DNA of 52,705 nt, taken from NCBI RefSeq assembly GCF_021028955.1, contig NZ_JAIWPE010000012.1:1-52705 (forward strand), read 5' to 3'. Both the position numbers and the translations under genes were made by a program. Below are positions 7,789 through 15,952 of this stretch, piece after piece. The stretch is from Salipaludibacillus sp. CUR1 (GTDB taxonomy: Bacteria; Bacillota; Bacilli; Bacillales; Salisediminibacteriaceae). Under the pieces are notes generated by a model. That model ran no database searches. It saw only the letters and a list, made by a program, of their open reading frames with translations, and was not told where the DNA came from. The number at the start of each line of letters is the position of its first letter. Position 1 is the stretch's first letter.

Positions 7789-8157
7789 ATGGCCAAACTC
7801 ACAGCACAAGAAGAACGTCTGACGGAATCCTACATCCTGCTTGAGATGGCTCGCAAAGTGCTTGAAAAAGACCTGGCCCGTCTGGATCAGGCACCTTTAA
7901 AATTAAAAGATCCTTATATCCGTTTATTGGAAGTGACCTTACATCGTCTTAGCCGTGAAATGTACGAGACAAGACGGTCGATGAAAAACCTGGGCTTAAA
8001 AATCCAATTAAATGATTATGATCAAACCTTTTCAGAATATACCATTTTTTTCAGAGGCTATGTACTCACTGCGAAGTATTTAAACGCGCATTTAAAAAAC
8101 CAGGTCAGCCGCCGGATCGAAAGTCTGTTCACTTATGGAGATAAAAAGCTTCCGTAA
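7789..8157 (+). CDS. YhjD-like conserved protein, predicted SOS-regulated
   Basis: A 122-residue, mostly helical cytoplasmic protein without signal or membrane segments. It starts MAKLTAQEERLTESY and carries LKLKDPYIRLLE and a C-terminal SEYTIFFRGY-x-LTAKYLNAHLKNQV. These resemble my recollection of B. subtilis YhjD. The start at ATG 7789 has AAAGGAGG 9 bases upstream; an in-frame TTG at 7753 is upstream of that ribosome site and unlikely. I also recall yhjD being listed among LexA-controlled B. subtilis genes, which fits the LexA box at 7731. The molecular function is unknown. Confidence 0.72.
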   Translation: MAKLTAQEERLTESYILLEMARKVLEKDLARLDQAPLKLKDPYIRLLEVTLHRLSREMYETRRSMKNLGLKIQLNDYDQTFSEYTIFFRGYVLTAKYLNAHLKNQVSRRIESLFTYGDKKLP

Positions 8158-8165
8158 ATCAGGCC

Positions 8166-9020
8166 TTATCTTCCCCTCAGTTTTGGGTATACATGCATCG
8201 CTGTATTATAAAATACGTCATCCCAATAGGACGAAGGAATATGGGACTGGATAAATTCGATATAAGGCTTCATCCTTACAAGCGGCCAGTCTGTACCGAA
8301 CATCAGCTTTTCATAATTATCACAAAAAGCCAAACCGTGTTTTAAATGATCAAAAAAATGCGGTGTCCCGGATAGACGGCGGACTTCTTTTTCATCTCCT
8401 ATAATAAGACCGGACAAATCAGCAAAAACATTCGAATTTTTATACACCACTTCCGCTGCATCCAGCATCCACGGGTCGCCGAAATGAGCCAGTACAAACG
8501 TCACGTTGCGGTGCTGGACTGCTACTTCATCAATTGTTAAAGGATGGGCATATTTAAGAATCCCCCGCTCGGAATAAGTATCACCTGTATGAAATACGAC
8601 AGGGACATTATAATGCGCGGCAAGAGAATAAACAGGGTCATAAACAGGATCGTGCGCATAAAAAGGATAGTATCCTAAATATATTTTTATACCGGTGACA
8701 TGAGGTTTGAGAAGGTCCTTCTCAAGCCGGGCCAGTTCTTTTCGCCCCAGTTTGTAAGGATTGACGCCAGTGCAGCAGTAAACTGATTTGTGTCCCTCAG
8801 GAAGCAGATCAAGCCCCATAGGTGTAGGCGGGGCCTTATCAGGGAAACCGGTTCCCCCTTCTATTTCCCGCACTCCCATTCCAACTGCGAGGGTAACGCC
8901 GTTTTGTTCCATCTCTTTTTTCAGCCCGCGGAAAGAATAATCAACCCTGGACATTTTTTTAGCTGTCTGATAGAAGGATTGAATATGAGAAACATGAATA
9001 TGGGCATCAATAATTTTCAC
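8166..9020 (-). CDS. Amidohydrolase family protein (Amidohydrolase_2, TIM-barrel metal hydrolase)
   Basis: A cytoplasmic hydrolase or decarboxylase of 284 residues. The metal-binding N-terminal H-x-H is in IDAHIHVSH. Later ligands are in VVFHTGDTYS, VLAHFGDPWM and FGTDWPLVR, the last holding the family's Asp. GIKIYLGYYPF marks a central strand with a Lys. The order of motifs is that of PF04909, but the substrate cannot be inferred. The start is GTG 9020, with GGAGGAGG 5 bases upstream. It is convergent with the yhjD-like gene, 8 bases apart and without an obvious terminator between them. Confidence 0.82.
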   Translation of the reverse strand: MKIIDAHIHVSHIQSFYQTAKKMSRVDYSFRGLKKEMEQNGVTLAVGMGVREIEGGTGFPDKAPPTPMGLDLLPEGHKSVYCCTGVNPYKLGRKELARLEKDLLKPHVTGIKIYLGYYPFYAHDPVYDPVYSLAAHYNVPVVFHTGDTYSERGILKYAHPLTIDEVAVQHRNVTFVLAHFGDPWMLDAAEVVYKNSNVFADLSGLIIGDEKEVRRLSGTPHFFDHLKHGLAFCDNYEKLMFGTDWPLVRMKPYIEFIQSHIPSSYWDDVFYNTAMHVYPKLRGR

Positions 9021-9053
9021 TTTTTCCTCCTCCTTTCTCTAACAGCACTGGAG

Positions 9054-9084
9054 AAAACGCCATTTTCAAGAAAAGATGGCGCTT
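9054..9084 (-). terminator. Terminator after the YwpF-like gene
   Basis: The stem CGCCAT/ATGGCG (9058-9063 and 9076-9081) is followed on the minus strand by GTTTTC. It lies 10-40 bases after the stop at 9094. A T-run on the plus side would also allow action in the other direction. Confidence 0.65.
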
Positions 9085-9093
9085 GTTTTTTCG

Positions 9094-9606
9094 TTATTTC
9101 TGAGTATCGCTCGTATAATACCCTTTTTCTTTAACTTGTTCATAAGCATTTGTTAAAATGCCCTGAATAGCCCTGCCTCTGTCTTTTTTCCGCTTTCTGT
9201 ATTCATTATAAAGGGCCTTTCCTTCAAATCCTTCCTCAATAAGATTTTTAATAAGCATATCGGATAAATCTTCTTTCTTAACGACAAGGACACCTTCCAG
9301 ATGAACGCTAATATGGTTTTCAAGCTGATTCACAGATTTAACGTCACATACAAGTGTCGCGGGATCATTTGTCCGTTTAGTAATCGTAACTTCTGTCATT
9401 AACGACTGTTCTTTGTCTTTATATTCCCGGAAAAACTCCTCCCACTCCGGGTCTAATACCGCTTCAAGCAGCCAGTTTTTTTCAGCTTCTTCTTTATTAA
9501 TAATAAGTCCTTCCACTAAAGGTATTTCTTTTCCTTTTATTTCTTCATTGCTCTTTAAATCTTCGTCAAACAATATCATTAACGAACACAGGCGAAATGT
9601 TTTCAT
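9094..9606 (-). CDS. YwpF-like family protein
   Basis: A 170-residue cytoplasmic protein starting MKTFRLCSLMILFDED. IPLVEGLIINKEEAEKNWLLEA and VTITKRTNDPATL resemble the Bacillus YwpF family (PF14183), whose function is not known. The C-terminal 30 residues are strongly basic and helical (EYRKRKKDRGRAIQ), a tail I do not remember from B. subtilis YwpF. The start at 9606 is chosen for GGAGGTG 11 bases upstream; an in-frame start 18 codons earlier lacks a ribosome site. The gene has its own terminator. Confidence 0.7.
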   Translation of the reverse strand: MKTFRLCSLMILFDEDLKSNEEIKGKEIPLVEGLIINKEEAEKNWLLEAVLDPEWEEFFREYKDKEQSLMTEVTITKRTNDPATLVCDVKSVNQLENHISVHLEGVLVVKKEDLSDMLIKNLIEEGFEGKALYNEYRKRKKDRGRAIQGILTNAYEQVKEKGYYTSDTQK

Positions 9607-9724
9607 GTTATAAAGCACCTCCGGATAAATAATCTGGCATGAGCACACTAACTTCTTCAAATGACCGTGCGTCTCCTCTATTTATTATAACTTTTATTTC
9701 CTTCAGCCGTCACTTTTTGTCTCA

Positions 9725-9752
9725 CAAAAAAATCCCGCCGGCCGCGGCAGGA
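9725..9752 (-). terminator. Terminator of the lipoprotein gene at 9757
   Basis: On the minus strand CCTGCCG-CGGC-CGGCGGG (one G-U pair) is followed by ATTTTTTTG. It begins only a few bases after the stop codon. Confidence 0.85.
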
Positions 9753-9756
9753 AAAA

Positions 9757-10392
9757 TTATTTTAAAGCTTCCAGTTCATTTAATAACATGGCTTCCGGTC
9801 TGCCCTTTTCCATTTGATTTTTTATGTGCGCAAGTTTTTCCTGCCCTTTATCGGAATAAATAAAATGGACAGTCTGTTTATCTGCTTGATTTTTAATTGA
9901 TGTTTCCATTAACGTTAAATCCTTTTGGCCTTTACCGCTTCTCAGACCTATGAATAAATCTGTATCTGTCTCGACGATAACTATTCCTGCATAAGGGTCT
10001 GTTTCTTTTATAAGATGTGTGACCTTCGTTTGCAGCGATCCTTGCAGTTCTCTTCTGTCTTCAGGCTGTTTATAGCGTTCAGGCACATCCGTGAAAGATT
10101 TTCTCAAATAAGGGTGCGTATGCTCCTGGGAACGCATCTCAAGTGGAGAACCATCAGCATAACCATTCATGCCCCGGCTGGGACGGTCGTCTCTCGTAAC
10201 CATCCGGGCGATAGGGTTATTTCGGTATCGCTGCTGGTTTAAAAATCCGTACCCTTCTCCTTTTTGATGTTCATGCTCGTCAAAAGCATGGTAGGGTGAA
10301 TCGTCAAGTGTCTCATTTCTTGCCTCACCCTGACAGGCTGAAACAGCTAACAGTGATAAACAAAGACAGAAAACAGCTGGTGTACATCTCAT
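9757..10392 (-). CDS. Lipoprotein of the YhcN/YlaJ sporulation type
   Basis: A 211-residue lipoprotein with signal CLCLSLLAVSAC (acylated Cys at about residue 20) and a disordered, His/Arg/Asp-rich middle. The C-terminal domain (about residues 110-205) contains HLIKETDPYAGIVIVETDTDLFIGL, read here in two parts, and HFIYSDKGQEKLAHIKNQ. The pattern of a strand-rich domain with repeated V-x-V and a helix is that of YhcN/YlaJ spore lipoproteins, but similarity is modest. The start at 10392 has AAAGGA 8 bases upstream; an earlier in-frame start has no spacing. Function is unknown; spore localisation is inference. Confidence 0.62.
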   Translation of the reverse strand: MRCTPAVFCLCLSLLAVSACQGEARNETLDDSPYHAFDEHEHQKGEGYGFLNQQRYRNNPIARMVTRDDRPSRGMNGYADGSPLEMRSQEHTHPYLRKSFTDVPERYKQPEDRRELQGSLQTKVTHLIKETDPYAGIVIVETDTDLFIGLRSGKGQKDLTLMETSIKNQADKQTVHFIYSDKGQEKLAHIKNQMEKGRPEAMLLNELEALK

Positions 10393-10508
10393 CACTTTCA
10401 TCCTTTTTAATTTAGTGTTGTTTATTACGCAGCAAAACATGCACCTTTTACTCCGTTGGATGACTTTTCCGTGATATAGTTATTACTGAACCTAAAGGAT
10501 GTGAAAGA

Positions 10509-11324
10509 ATGGAGAAACTTATTATAGTCGGTTCAGGGCTATGGCAAGGATTTGAAGTTATACCAGGTGGGCAAGCTGATCTGCTTGCCTCCACTGACAG
10601 CGGAACTTATTCTGTTTCTTTAAATAACCTTACTGCCATAACAACGGCTTACGAGCATATTGTACTTGATTACCCCGTGATGACTGGAGATGAGCTGGTG
10701 CAGGGAAATATGGACACTTTTAACAGCATGCTCACCCGCTTATTGAAAATCATTTCGGCTCACCATTATAAAAATCTTTACATTTATAAATATAACCGTC
10801 TTCATTTACTGTACGAGGGAGAACCCCCGCCGCTAGAGGGGCTGAACTTGAAAAAATTTAAACAGCAACCTAAGCTGTCTGCCATGCCGGGCCGCCGGGT
10901 CACATCTGTCCAATGCTGGACATCCGGTTATAAGGGGGCGGCAGATGACTGGGCTGATACTTATTATGAGTGGCTCAATAAATTTACAAAAGGAATGGTC
11001 AGAGTCGAACGTAAAGAAGAAAAAGCGCTGTTTAAAGTCCCCGGCGTCCCGTCTCCTCTGCTGATACTTAAAAGAAAATACCCGTTACTTTCTAAAGAAA
11101 TAAGTGAATGGGCCATCACTGGCGGCTTGTTAAATGGAGAAAAAAAAGAAACGGATCCACAAGGCAGGCTATGGTTTATTACTTGCAGTAATGGAAGCAC
11201 TCAAACAGTCTGGACTGCCCTTACCCACTTTAAACCGGCGCTTCCCTGGTTTTTTTATAAAAAAACCCAAGGGCTGATCCACCCTTGGGTAATGAATACG
11301 TTCGGAAAACGCTCCAGCCGCTGA
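10509..11324 (+). CDS. Hypothetical protein, 271 residues
   Basis: A predicted cytoplasmic protein that I do not recognise. It starts MEKLIIVGSGLWQGFEVIPGG. A clear C-terminal block has GRLWFITCSNG and a Pro/Trp-rich end (FKPALPWFFYKKTQGL), which looks like a conserved signature. The middle is basic and Trp-rich. The start has AAAGGATG 7 bases before ATG 10509. Its stop at 11322-11324 directly abuts the stop of the opposing gene at 11325. Its last 20 codons contain the terminator of that opposing gene (11259-11290), so its C-terminal sequence is constrained by a second function. Confidence 0.7.
   Translation: MEKLIIVGSGLWQGFEVIPGGQADLLASTDSGTYSVSLNNLTAITTAYEHIVLDYPVMTGDELVQGNMDTFNSMLTRLLKIISAHHYKNLYIYKYNRLHLLYEGEPPPLEGLNLKKFKQQPKLSAMPGRRVTSVQCWTSGYKGAADDWADTYYEWLNKFTKGMVRVERKEEKALFKVPGVPSPLLILKRKYPLLSKEISEWAITGGLLNGEKKETDPQGRLWFITCSNGSTQTVWTALTHFKPALPWFFYKKTQGLIHPWVMNTFGKRSSR
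11259..11290 (-). terminator. Minus-strand terminator embedded in the opposing coding sequence
   Basis: ACCCAAGGG (11265-11273) and CCCTTGGGT (11282-11290) form a perfect 9-bp stem with an 8-base loop. On the minus strand it is followed by TTTTTT. It lies 35-66 bases after the DUF2207-like stop but inside the C-terminal codons of the plus-strand gene. Confidence 0.82.
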
Positions 11325-12365
11325 TTATTCAGTTAAAGCCCCGCCCGAATCGTCCGTTTCGTCAGGACTGTAGGCAATAGGAGAAATAATCTGTTCCAGA
11401 GAAGATTCCAATTCGTCAATTAACTGGATGCCTTCGAGGGAAAGGGCTGTCGTACCGGGAGCAGCCGCAAAATATAACGGAAACTGGTCAGTCCGCAAAG
11501 ACAGCTGCGATGCTTCTCTGACTGGAAATTTTTTCACATAGGTGTCTTTCAGGTCAAAAGCGATCGCATAGACGTAGCTTGCAGAGATTTTTCCGGATTC
11601 TTCAAACTTTTCAGCTGAACTTTTTCGGATATCATAAATAAATGGTTTCCACTTTTGGTATTCATACCGGCCGGCGTGTGTCATAGAAGAATAACAAAGC
11701 ATAATTATAAAAGTTGCAAGGCCGGCGGCCAGGTATAAAATACTTAAAAAAGGCGAGGCAATAATAAATCCGCTGCCCAATAAAACCATGACGAGAGAAA
11801 TGCCGGCCAGAACACGTTTAAATGGAGAGAATACAGCAAACAGCCCTTGTCCGACGAGCTCATTTTTCATTTTCTCCTCCCATTCATATAATTTATGAAG
11901 AAATATCTCCCGGTTCTCTCTTTCTTCTGTAAAATTATATAGATCATCTATATGAAAAACCCCATCCTTACCGATCTCATAAAGCATCCAGCCATATAAA
12001 AATTTTTCATCTTCTGCCTTTGGCGTTTCAGCAGCCCCTTTTACAGTAAAATAATAGTGGCCTTCTTTGTCCTGTTGAAGAACAAGTATTTTCTTCCTGA
12101 CTAAATTCAGCAGTCCAGCAGTAATGTGCCGGGTATAGGCCCCTCGGCCAAAGATTAACTGCGCAACAAGAGGGGGTGAAAATTTTTCAAAATCCCTTTC
12201 AGTTAAAACATGATTTGCTGCCGTTTTTTCTACGACCTGTTTTCTCTTGTAGCGTTCGTAAAAAAGGATGCCTGCTGTAGTTAGTACAAGAAAAATAAAT
12301 AACAGAAGGAAATTCATTTCAAACGTTGTCATGACCGGTAAATTAAATAGGCTGCCGTTTTCCAT
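11325..12365 (-). CDS. DUF2207-type membrane protein (C-terminal domain form)
   Basis: A 346-residue membrane protein. Residues about 15-38 form the first helix. A cytoplasmic winged-helix-like region follows (FSPPLVAQLIFGRGAYTRHITAGLLNLVRKK), then two closely spaced helices at about 185-235 and a cytoplasmic C-terminal domain ending in an acidic tail. This matches the C-terminal part of DUF2207 proteins; the large N-terminal extracellular domain of full-length members is absent. Such proteins often sit near lemA, and lemA-htpX lie 1.7 kb upstream here. The start at 12365 has AGGAGG 7 bases upstream. Function is unknown. Confidence 0.72.
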   Translation of the reverse strand: MENGSLFNLPVMTTFEMNFLLLFIFLVLTTAGILFYERYKRKQVVEKTAANHVLTERDFEKFSPPLVAQLIFGRGAYTRHITAGLLNLVRKKILVLQQDKEGHYYFTVKGAAETPKAEDEKFLYGWMLYEIGKDGVFHIDDLYNFTEERENREIFLHKLYEWEEKMKNELVGQGLFAVFSPFKRVLAGISLVMVLLGSGFIIASPFLSILYLAAGLATFIIMLCYSSMTHAGRYEYQKWKPFIYDIRKSSAEKFEESGKISASYVYAIAFDLKDTYVKKFPVREASQLSLRTDQFPLYFAAAPGTTALSLEGIQLIDELESSLEQIISPIAYSPDETDDSGGALTE

Positions 12366-12400
12366 TATCACACCTCCTGATTAAAAAGTCGTATTTCTGC

Positions 12401-13066
12401 TCAATTATTTAATCTGTGGCGGTAAAATCGTATTCCGTAATAGCTGGTGACGGCAAGTGCAAAAATAATATACCCGGTTATATAGCCTGTATAAACGGGC
12501 TCACTCATCCAAAGCGGGGAAGATAATAAACTAAGGATCCACACCATGGAGATATTTCCAAATAAAGTGGACCAGATATACTGCCTGTCCGAAATCGGGC
12601 TCACCGAGGCGGCAATTGAAATAAGGTTGCTTGGCATAACAGGAATGCTTCTCAGTACCACAATCATAAACACTCCATAAGAGGAAATCAGATCCACAAT
12701 ATAAGACACCTTTTCTTCATTTTTACTCCAGTACTTATCCATCCATTTTTTGCTCGCGGTTCTGCCCAGCCAAAAACAAACAACAGCTCCAATAGTTGTA
12801 CCTATAAGACTGTATAAAAAGCCGCCGGCCATACCGAAAAGAATAAAGTGGATGATAATAACAATCAGAATAGGGAAAATCGTAACAATGTTTTGAATTA
12901 CCATTAGAGGGATCGTTATAAAAAGAATCCCGTACCCTATCTCGGAGAACAAGTCATCAGTAAAATAGCTCAAATTTTCGTTCCTTAATTGTGCGATCCA
13001 TTCAGAATTCAGGCTGAAAAAAATGACTGCTGCAGCTATTGCTATAAGTATGAGCGTTTTCTTCAC
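12401..13066 (-). CDS. TVP38/TMEM64 family membrane protein
   Basis: A polytopic membrane protein of 221 residues from the VTT/DedA-like superfamily. It has an N-terminal helix, then the conserved core with FGMAGGFLYSLIGTTIGAVVCFWLGR and VVLRSIPVMPSNLISIAASVSPIS, which holds the family's R-x-x-P-x-x-P-x-x-x-x-x-x motif, and two C-terminal helices. Relatives (DedA proteins) carry undecaprenyl phosphate; no such activity is proven for this branch. The start is taken as GTG 13066 (MKKTLILIAIAAAV), which has AGGGG 8 bases upstream. Another family member is at 23973. Second-last gene before the DUF2207-type gene, 35 bases apart. Confidence 0.85.
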   Translation of the reverse strand: MKKTLILIAIAAAVIFFSLNSEWIAQLRNENLSYFTDDLFSEIGYGILFITIPLMVIQNIVTIFPILIVIIIHFILFGMAGGFLYSLIGTTIGAVVCFWLGRTASKKWMDKYWSKNEEKVSYIVDLISSYGVFMIVVLRSIPVMPSNLISIAASVSPISDRQYIWSTLFGNISMVWILSLLSSPLWMSEPVYTGYITGYIIFALAVTSYYGIRFYRHRLNN

Positions 13067-13140
13067 TTCTATCACCCCTGTTTTATAATGACAGGCGGTT
13101 CCTTTGTTTCATTATAACGAACCTGTAACTTAATTGAAAA

Positions 13141-13175
13141 GAAAAGGGGCTGGGAAACCATTGCTCCCCAGCCCT
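13141..13175 (-). terminator. Terminator of the lemA-htpX operon
   Basis: GGGCTGGG (13147-13154) and CCCAGCCC (13167-13174) form an 8-bp stem with a 12-base loop. On the minus strand it is followed by TTTTC. It lies 45-75 bases after the htpX stop. Confidence 0.8.
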
Positions 13176-13218
13176 GTAGATACAGCAGACCTTTTATTCA
13201 ACTATTAGAGGGCGGCTT

Positions 13219-14097
13219 CTACATTTCCTTCAGACGTTTAATTCTTTCCCGTGGATCAGGATGAGTGGAAAACAGCCCCTTCATCCCTTTCTTTAACGGG
13301 TCACTGAAATATAACGGTGCAGACGAGGTTGAAGCTTCTTTAACCGGAGTTCTCACACCTGTAATTTTTTCCAGGGCAGAAGCGAGTGCCCACGGATTAC
13401 GTGTTAACTCTGCCCCGCTTGCATCAGCCAGATATTCTCTGTTTCTTGAAATAGCCATGTTAATCATCATCGCAATTAAAGGAGCGACAATGAGTAACAC
13501 TAAAGCAATTATGAGAACGACAGGGCTTTGTTTCTGATTCCTGCCTCCTCTTGAGAAAAAAAGCATCCGCGAGCCGAAATCGCTTATAATTGCGATGACA
13601 GAGACGAGGGCCAGTGCAATGGTCGATAAGCGGACATCGTAGTTTTTAATATGAGCAATCTCATGAGCAATAACGCCTTCCAGTTCTTCACGGTTTAGTG
13701 TATCCATCAGCCCGGTCGTTACGGCCACTGCCCCGCTTTTTGGCGACATCCCTGTCGCAAAAGCATTTGGAGACGCATCTTTAATTATAAACACTCTGGG
13801 CATTGGAATACGTGCCACCATCGCCATATTTTCCACCGTGTGCCACAGGAACCTGTGCTGTTCGGCAGATTTAATTTCTCTTGCATGATTCATCCGCATC
13901 ACAACATTGGTGCTGGAGGCCAGTATAATTGATACATACACCACCGAAAGCAGAGCCGCCAGTACAACTCCTGATATTAAATCACCATACATCACATAGC
14001 TGAAGGCGGCACCTACTACTAAAACGAATGCGACAAAAAAGGTAACAATAAAAATTGTTTTCGTTTTATTTTTACGTATTTGTTCATAAAGAATCAT
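13219..14097 (-). CDS. htpX: Zinc metalloprotease HtpX (M48 family)
   Basis: A membrane-bound protease of 292 residues that degrades damaged membrane proteins. Two N-terminal helices lie at about 12-35 and 40-62. The zinc motif HEIAH is at residues 145-149, with the third ligand Glu in NREYLADASGAELTRNP. Two further helices lie between them at about 155-172 and 190-215. Length is normal for the family (290-300). It follows lemA by 16 bases; this lemA-htpX pairing is widespread. The ribosome site AAAGGTGG precedes ATG 14097. Confidence 0.95.
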   Translation of the reverse strand: MILYEQIRKNKTKTIFIVTFFVAFVLVVGAAFSYVMYGDLISGVVLAALLSVVYVSIILASSTNVVMRMNHAREIKSAEQHRFLWHTVENMAMVARIPMPRVFIIKDASPNAFATGMSPKSGAVAVTTGLMDTLNREELEGVIAHEIAHIKNYDVRLSTIALALVSVIAIISDFGSRMLFFSRGGRNQKQSPVVLIIALVLLIVAPLIAMMINMAISRNREYLADASGAELTRNPWALASALEKITGVRTPVKEASTSSAPLYFSDPLKKGMKGLFSTHPDPRERIKRLKEM

Positions 14098-14113
14098 AGT
14101 AAGCCACCTTTAT

Positions 14114-14665
14114 TTAAAACTTCACTTGAACGTTCTGACGTTCTTCATTGGTGGCTTCAAGCATATCCCGTTTGCCGAATCCGTGGATTCCCGCAAGAAT
14201 ATTGGTCGGCACAGACTGAATTTTTGTATTGTATTTCATAACCGTATTGTTGTATAGCTGGCGTGAATAAGCAATTTTATTTTCGGTCTGGGTTAATTCC
14301 TCCTGAAGCATTTTGAAGTTCTGGTTAGCTTTTAAATCAGGATAGGCTTCTCTTAAAGCAAACAGGTTTTTTAAAGCGCCGCTCAGCTGATCATTAACTT
14401 CCATCTGATCCTGGCGGTTCATGTTTGTTTTACCAAGCTGGTTCCTTAATTCTACCACCTGGGCTAACGTTTCTTTTTCATGTTTTGCATACCCTTTCAC
14501 TGTTTCCACCAGGTTAGGGACAAGATCGTAACGCCGTTTTAATTGTACATCGATTTGCGCCCACGCTTCTTCCACCCAGTTTCTGTACCTGATCAGCCTG
14601 TTATACCCCATGATCCAAATTAATACGAGTACTGCCAATCCCCCAATAACAATCCATAGTGCCAT
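14114..14665 (-). CDS. lemA: LemA family protein
   Basis: A 183-residue membrane-anchored coiled-coil protein. One N-terminal helix (ALWIVIGGLAVLVLIWIM) is followed by a long helical bundle with the family signature RNWVEEAWAQIDVQLKRRYDLVPNLVETVKGYA, quoted here by its key residues WxxIDVQLKRRxDLxPNLVETVK. It ends EATNEERQNVQVKF as usual. The start at 14665 has AAGGAGG 9 bases upstream; an upstream in-frame start would add a non-family extension. It is the first gene of the lemA-htpX operon. Its biochemical role is not established. Confidence 0.94.
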   Translation of the reverse strand: MALWIVIGGLAVLVLIWIMGYNRLIRYRNWVEEAWAQIDVQLKRRYDLVPNLVETVKGYAKHEKETLAQVVELRNQLGKTNMNRQDQMEVNDQLSGALKNLFALREAYPDLKANQNFKMLQEELTQTENKIAYSRQLYNNTVMKYNTKIQSVPTNILAGIHGFGKRDMLEATNEERQNVQVKF

Positions 14666-14743
14666 AAATAATTCCTCCTTTTTTCGACTGGTGTGTACGT
14701 CCAAGGTTGTCTTCAGATCATACCCCTCTTAAAAAACTTTATG

Positions 14744-15913
14744 TTATGAACCGGAAGTGGCTTGCTCCTCCCTTTCCCTCTTCAGGTAGAAATGCCTGTA
14801 AACGAATGAGCTGACCAGCCCGATAAGAGCCATACCGAACATCAGAGTGTAAAGGGACCTTACATCGAACTGATCGATGACTGCGCCGCCAAGTACGGAA
14901 CCAATTACACCGGAGATCCCGAAGAAAACAGAAATGAACAAAAGGTGCCCTGTTGACTGTAATTCTTCAGGGACAAGTTTTGAGGCAAACTGAAAGCCTG
15001 TTAAATAAAAGATCCCGAAAGCCAGTCCGTGCATGACCTGGAGAAACAGCAAGTAGGTCGCGTCTGGTACAAGCGACATTAAAAGCCACCTTGCTGTATA
15101 TATAGACGCAGCAATAATAATATATGTTAAAGGATGATACCCTCTTAACCAGTAAACACTCAGTGCAAACACCAGCGCTTCTGTCGCCACCCCTATGAAC
15201 CAGGCCAGGCCGATGACTGATTCATTCCCGCCAAGTTCAATAATATAAAGGCCGATAAACGAATCATTCATCCGGTGGGTCAAGCTGATTGACAAAATTA
15301 ACAGAAGAAATATAAGAAGCTGTCTATCCTTTAACAGCTTCACCGCTTTTCTAAGCTGAACCGGTTTTTTTGAAGGTTCGCTGTCTGGCGCCATGTAAGT
15401 GAATACCAGAGCGATAAGCAGAAATGAGGCGAAAACATAGTAGATATTTGCGATACCGATGGAGCTTAAAATGTATCCTCCAGTCAGAGAAGCAGAAGCA
15501 AAGCCGAGTGATCCCCACATACGGATGCTTCCAAAAGACACTCCGCGCTGGATAGACACTTTTTGAGCCAGGCTGTCCCCCAGCCCCCCTGCGGGAGACA
15601 TAAAGGAGAAAAAGATATAAACAATGGGAATAAGCAGTATGAATTCAGCAATTTGAAAGACGATAAAACCGATGGCAAGCGCACTGCTCAAACATAAAAG
15701 CAGCACGCGTTTCACTGTTTTCCAGCGGTCGCTCATAAATCCCCAGAAAGGCTGAGCAATAATGGCGGCGGCAGGGCCTACAGCAAGAAGAATGCCGATC
15801 TCATTGCCTGTAAGCCCTAAATACTGGAAGTAAACAGGCAGATAACTGATTAAAATCGTCATAGACGAATGAAAAAAGAACAACATGCCTTTAAGTTTCC
15901 AAACAGACTTCAT
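14744..15913 (-). CDS. MFS transporter (LacY/nucleoside-symporter-like, MFS_1_like)
   Basis: A 12-helix major facilitator of 389 residues. The first loop shows the MFS motif A variant GFMSDRWKTVKR after helix 2. Helix 1 starts near residue 8. A shorter cytoplasmic loop with basic residues at about 190 splits the two halves. LGLTGNEIGILLAVGPAAAI and GLAFGIFYLTGFQF recall Bacillus members annotated as MFS_1_like or NupG-type permeases. The substrate is unknown. Downstream of ykuI by 39 bases on the same strand, so the two may be co-transcribed. Confidence 0.85.
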   Translation of the reverse strand: MKSVWKLKGMLFFFHSSMTILISYLPVYFQYLGLTGNEIGILLAVGPAAAIIAQPFWGFMSDRWKTVKRVLLLCLSSALAIGFIVFQIAEFILLIPIVYIFFSFMSPAGGLGDSLAQKVSIQRGVSFGSIRMWGSLGFASASLTGGYILSSIGIANIYYVFASFLLIALVFTYMAPDSEPSKKPVQLRKAVKLLKDRQLLIFLLLILSISLTHRMNDSFIGLYIIELGGNESVIGLAWFIGVATEALVFALSVYWLRGYHPLTYIIIAASIYTARWLLMSLVPDATYLLFLQVMHGLAFGIFYLTGFQFASKLVPEELQSTGHLLFISVFFGISGVIGSVLGGAVIDQFDVRSLYTLMFGMALIGLVSSFVYRHFYLKREREEQATSGS

Positions 15914-15952
15914 TTTTATAATATCCTCTCTAATTACAGGGAAGAAAAGCTT

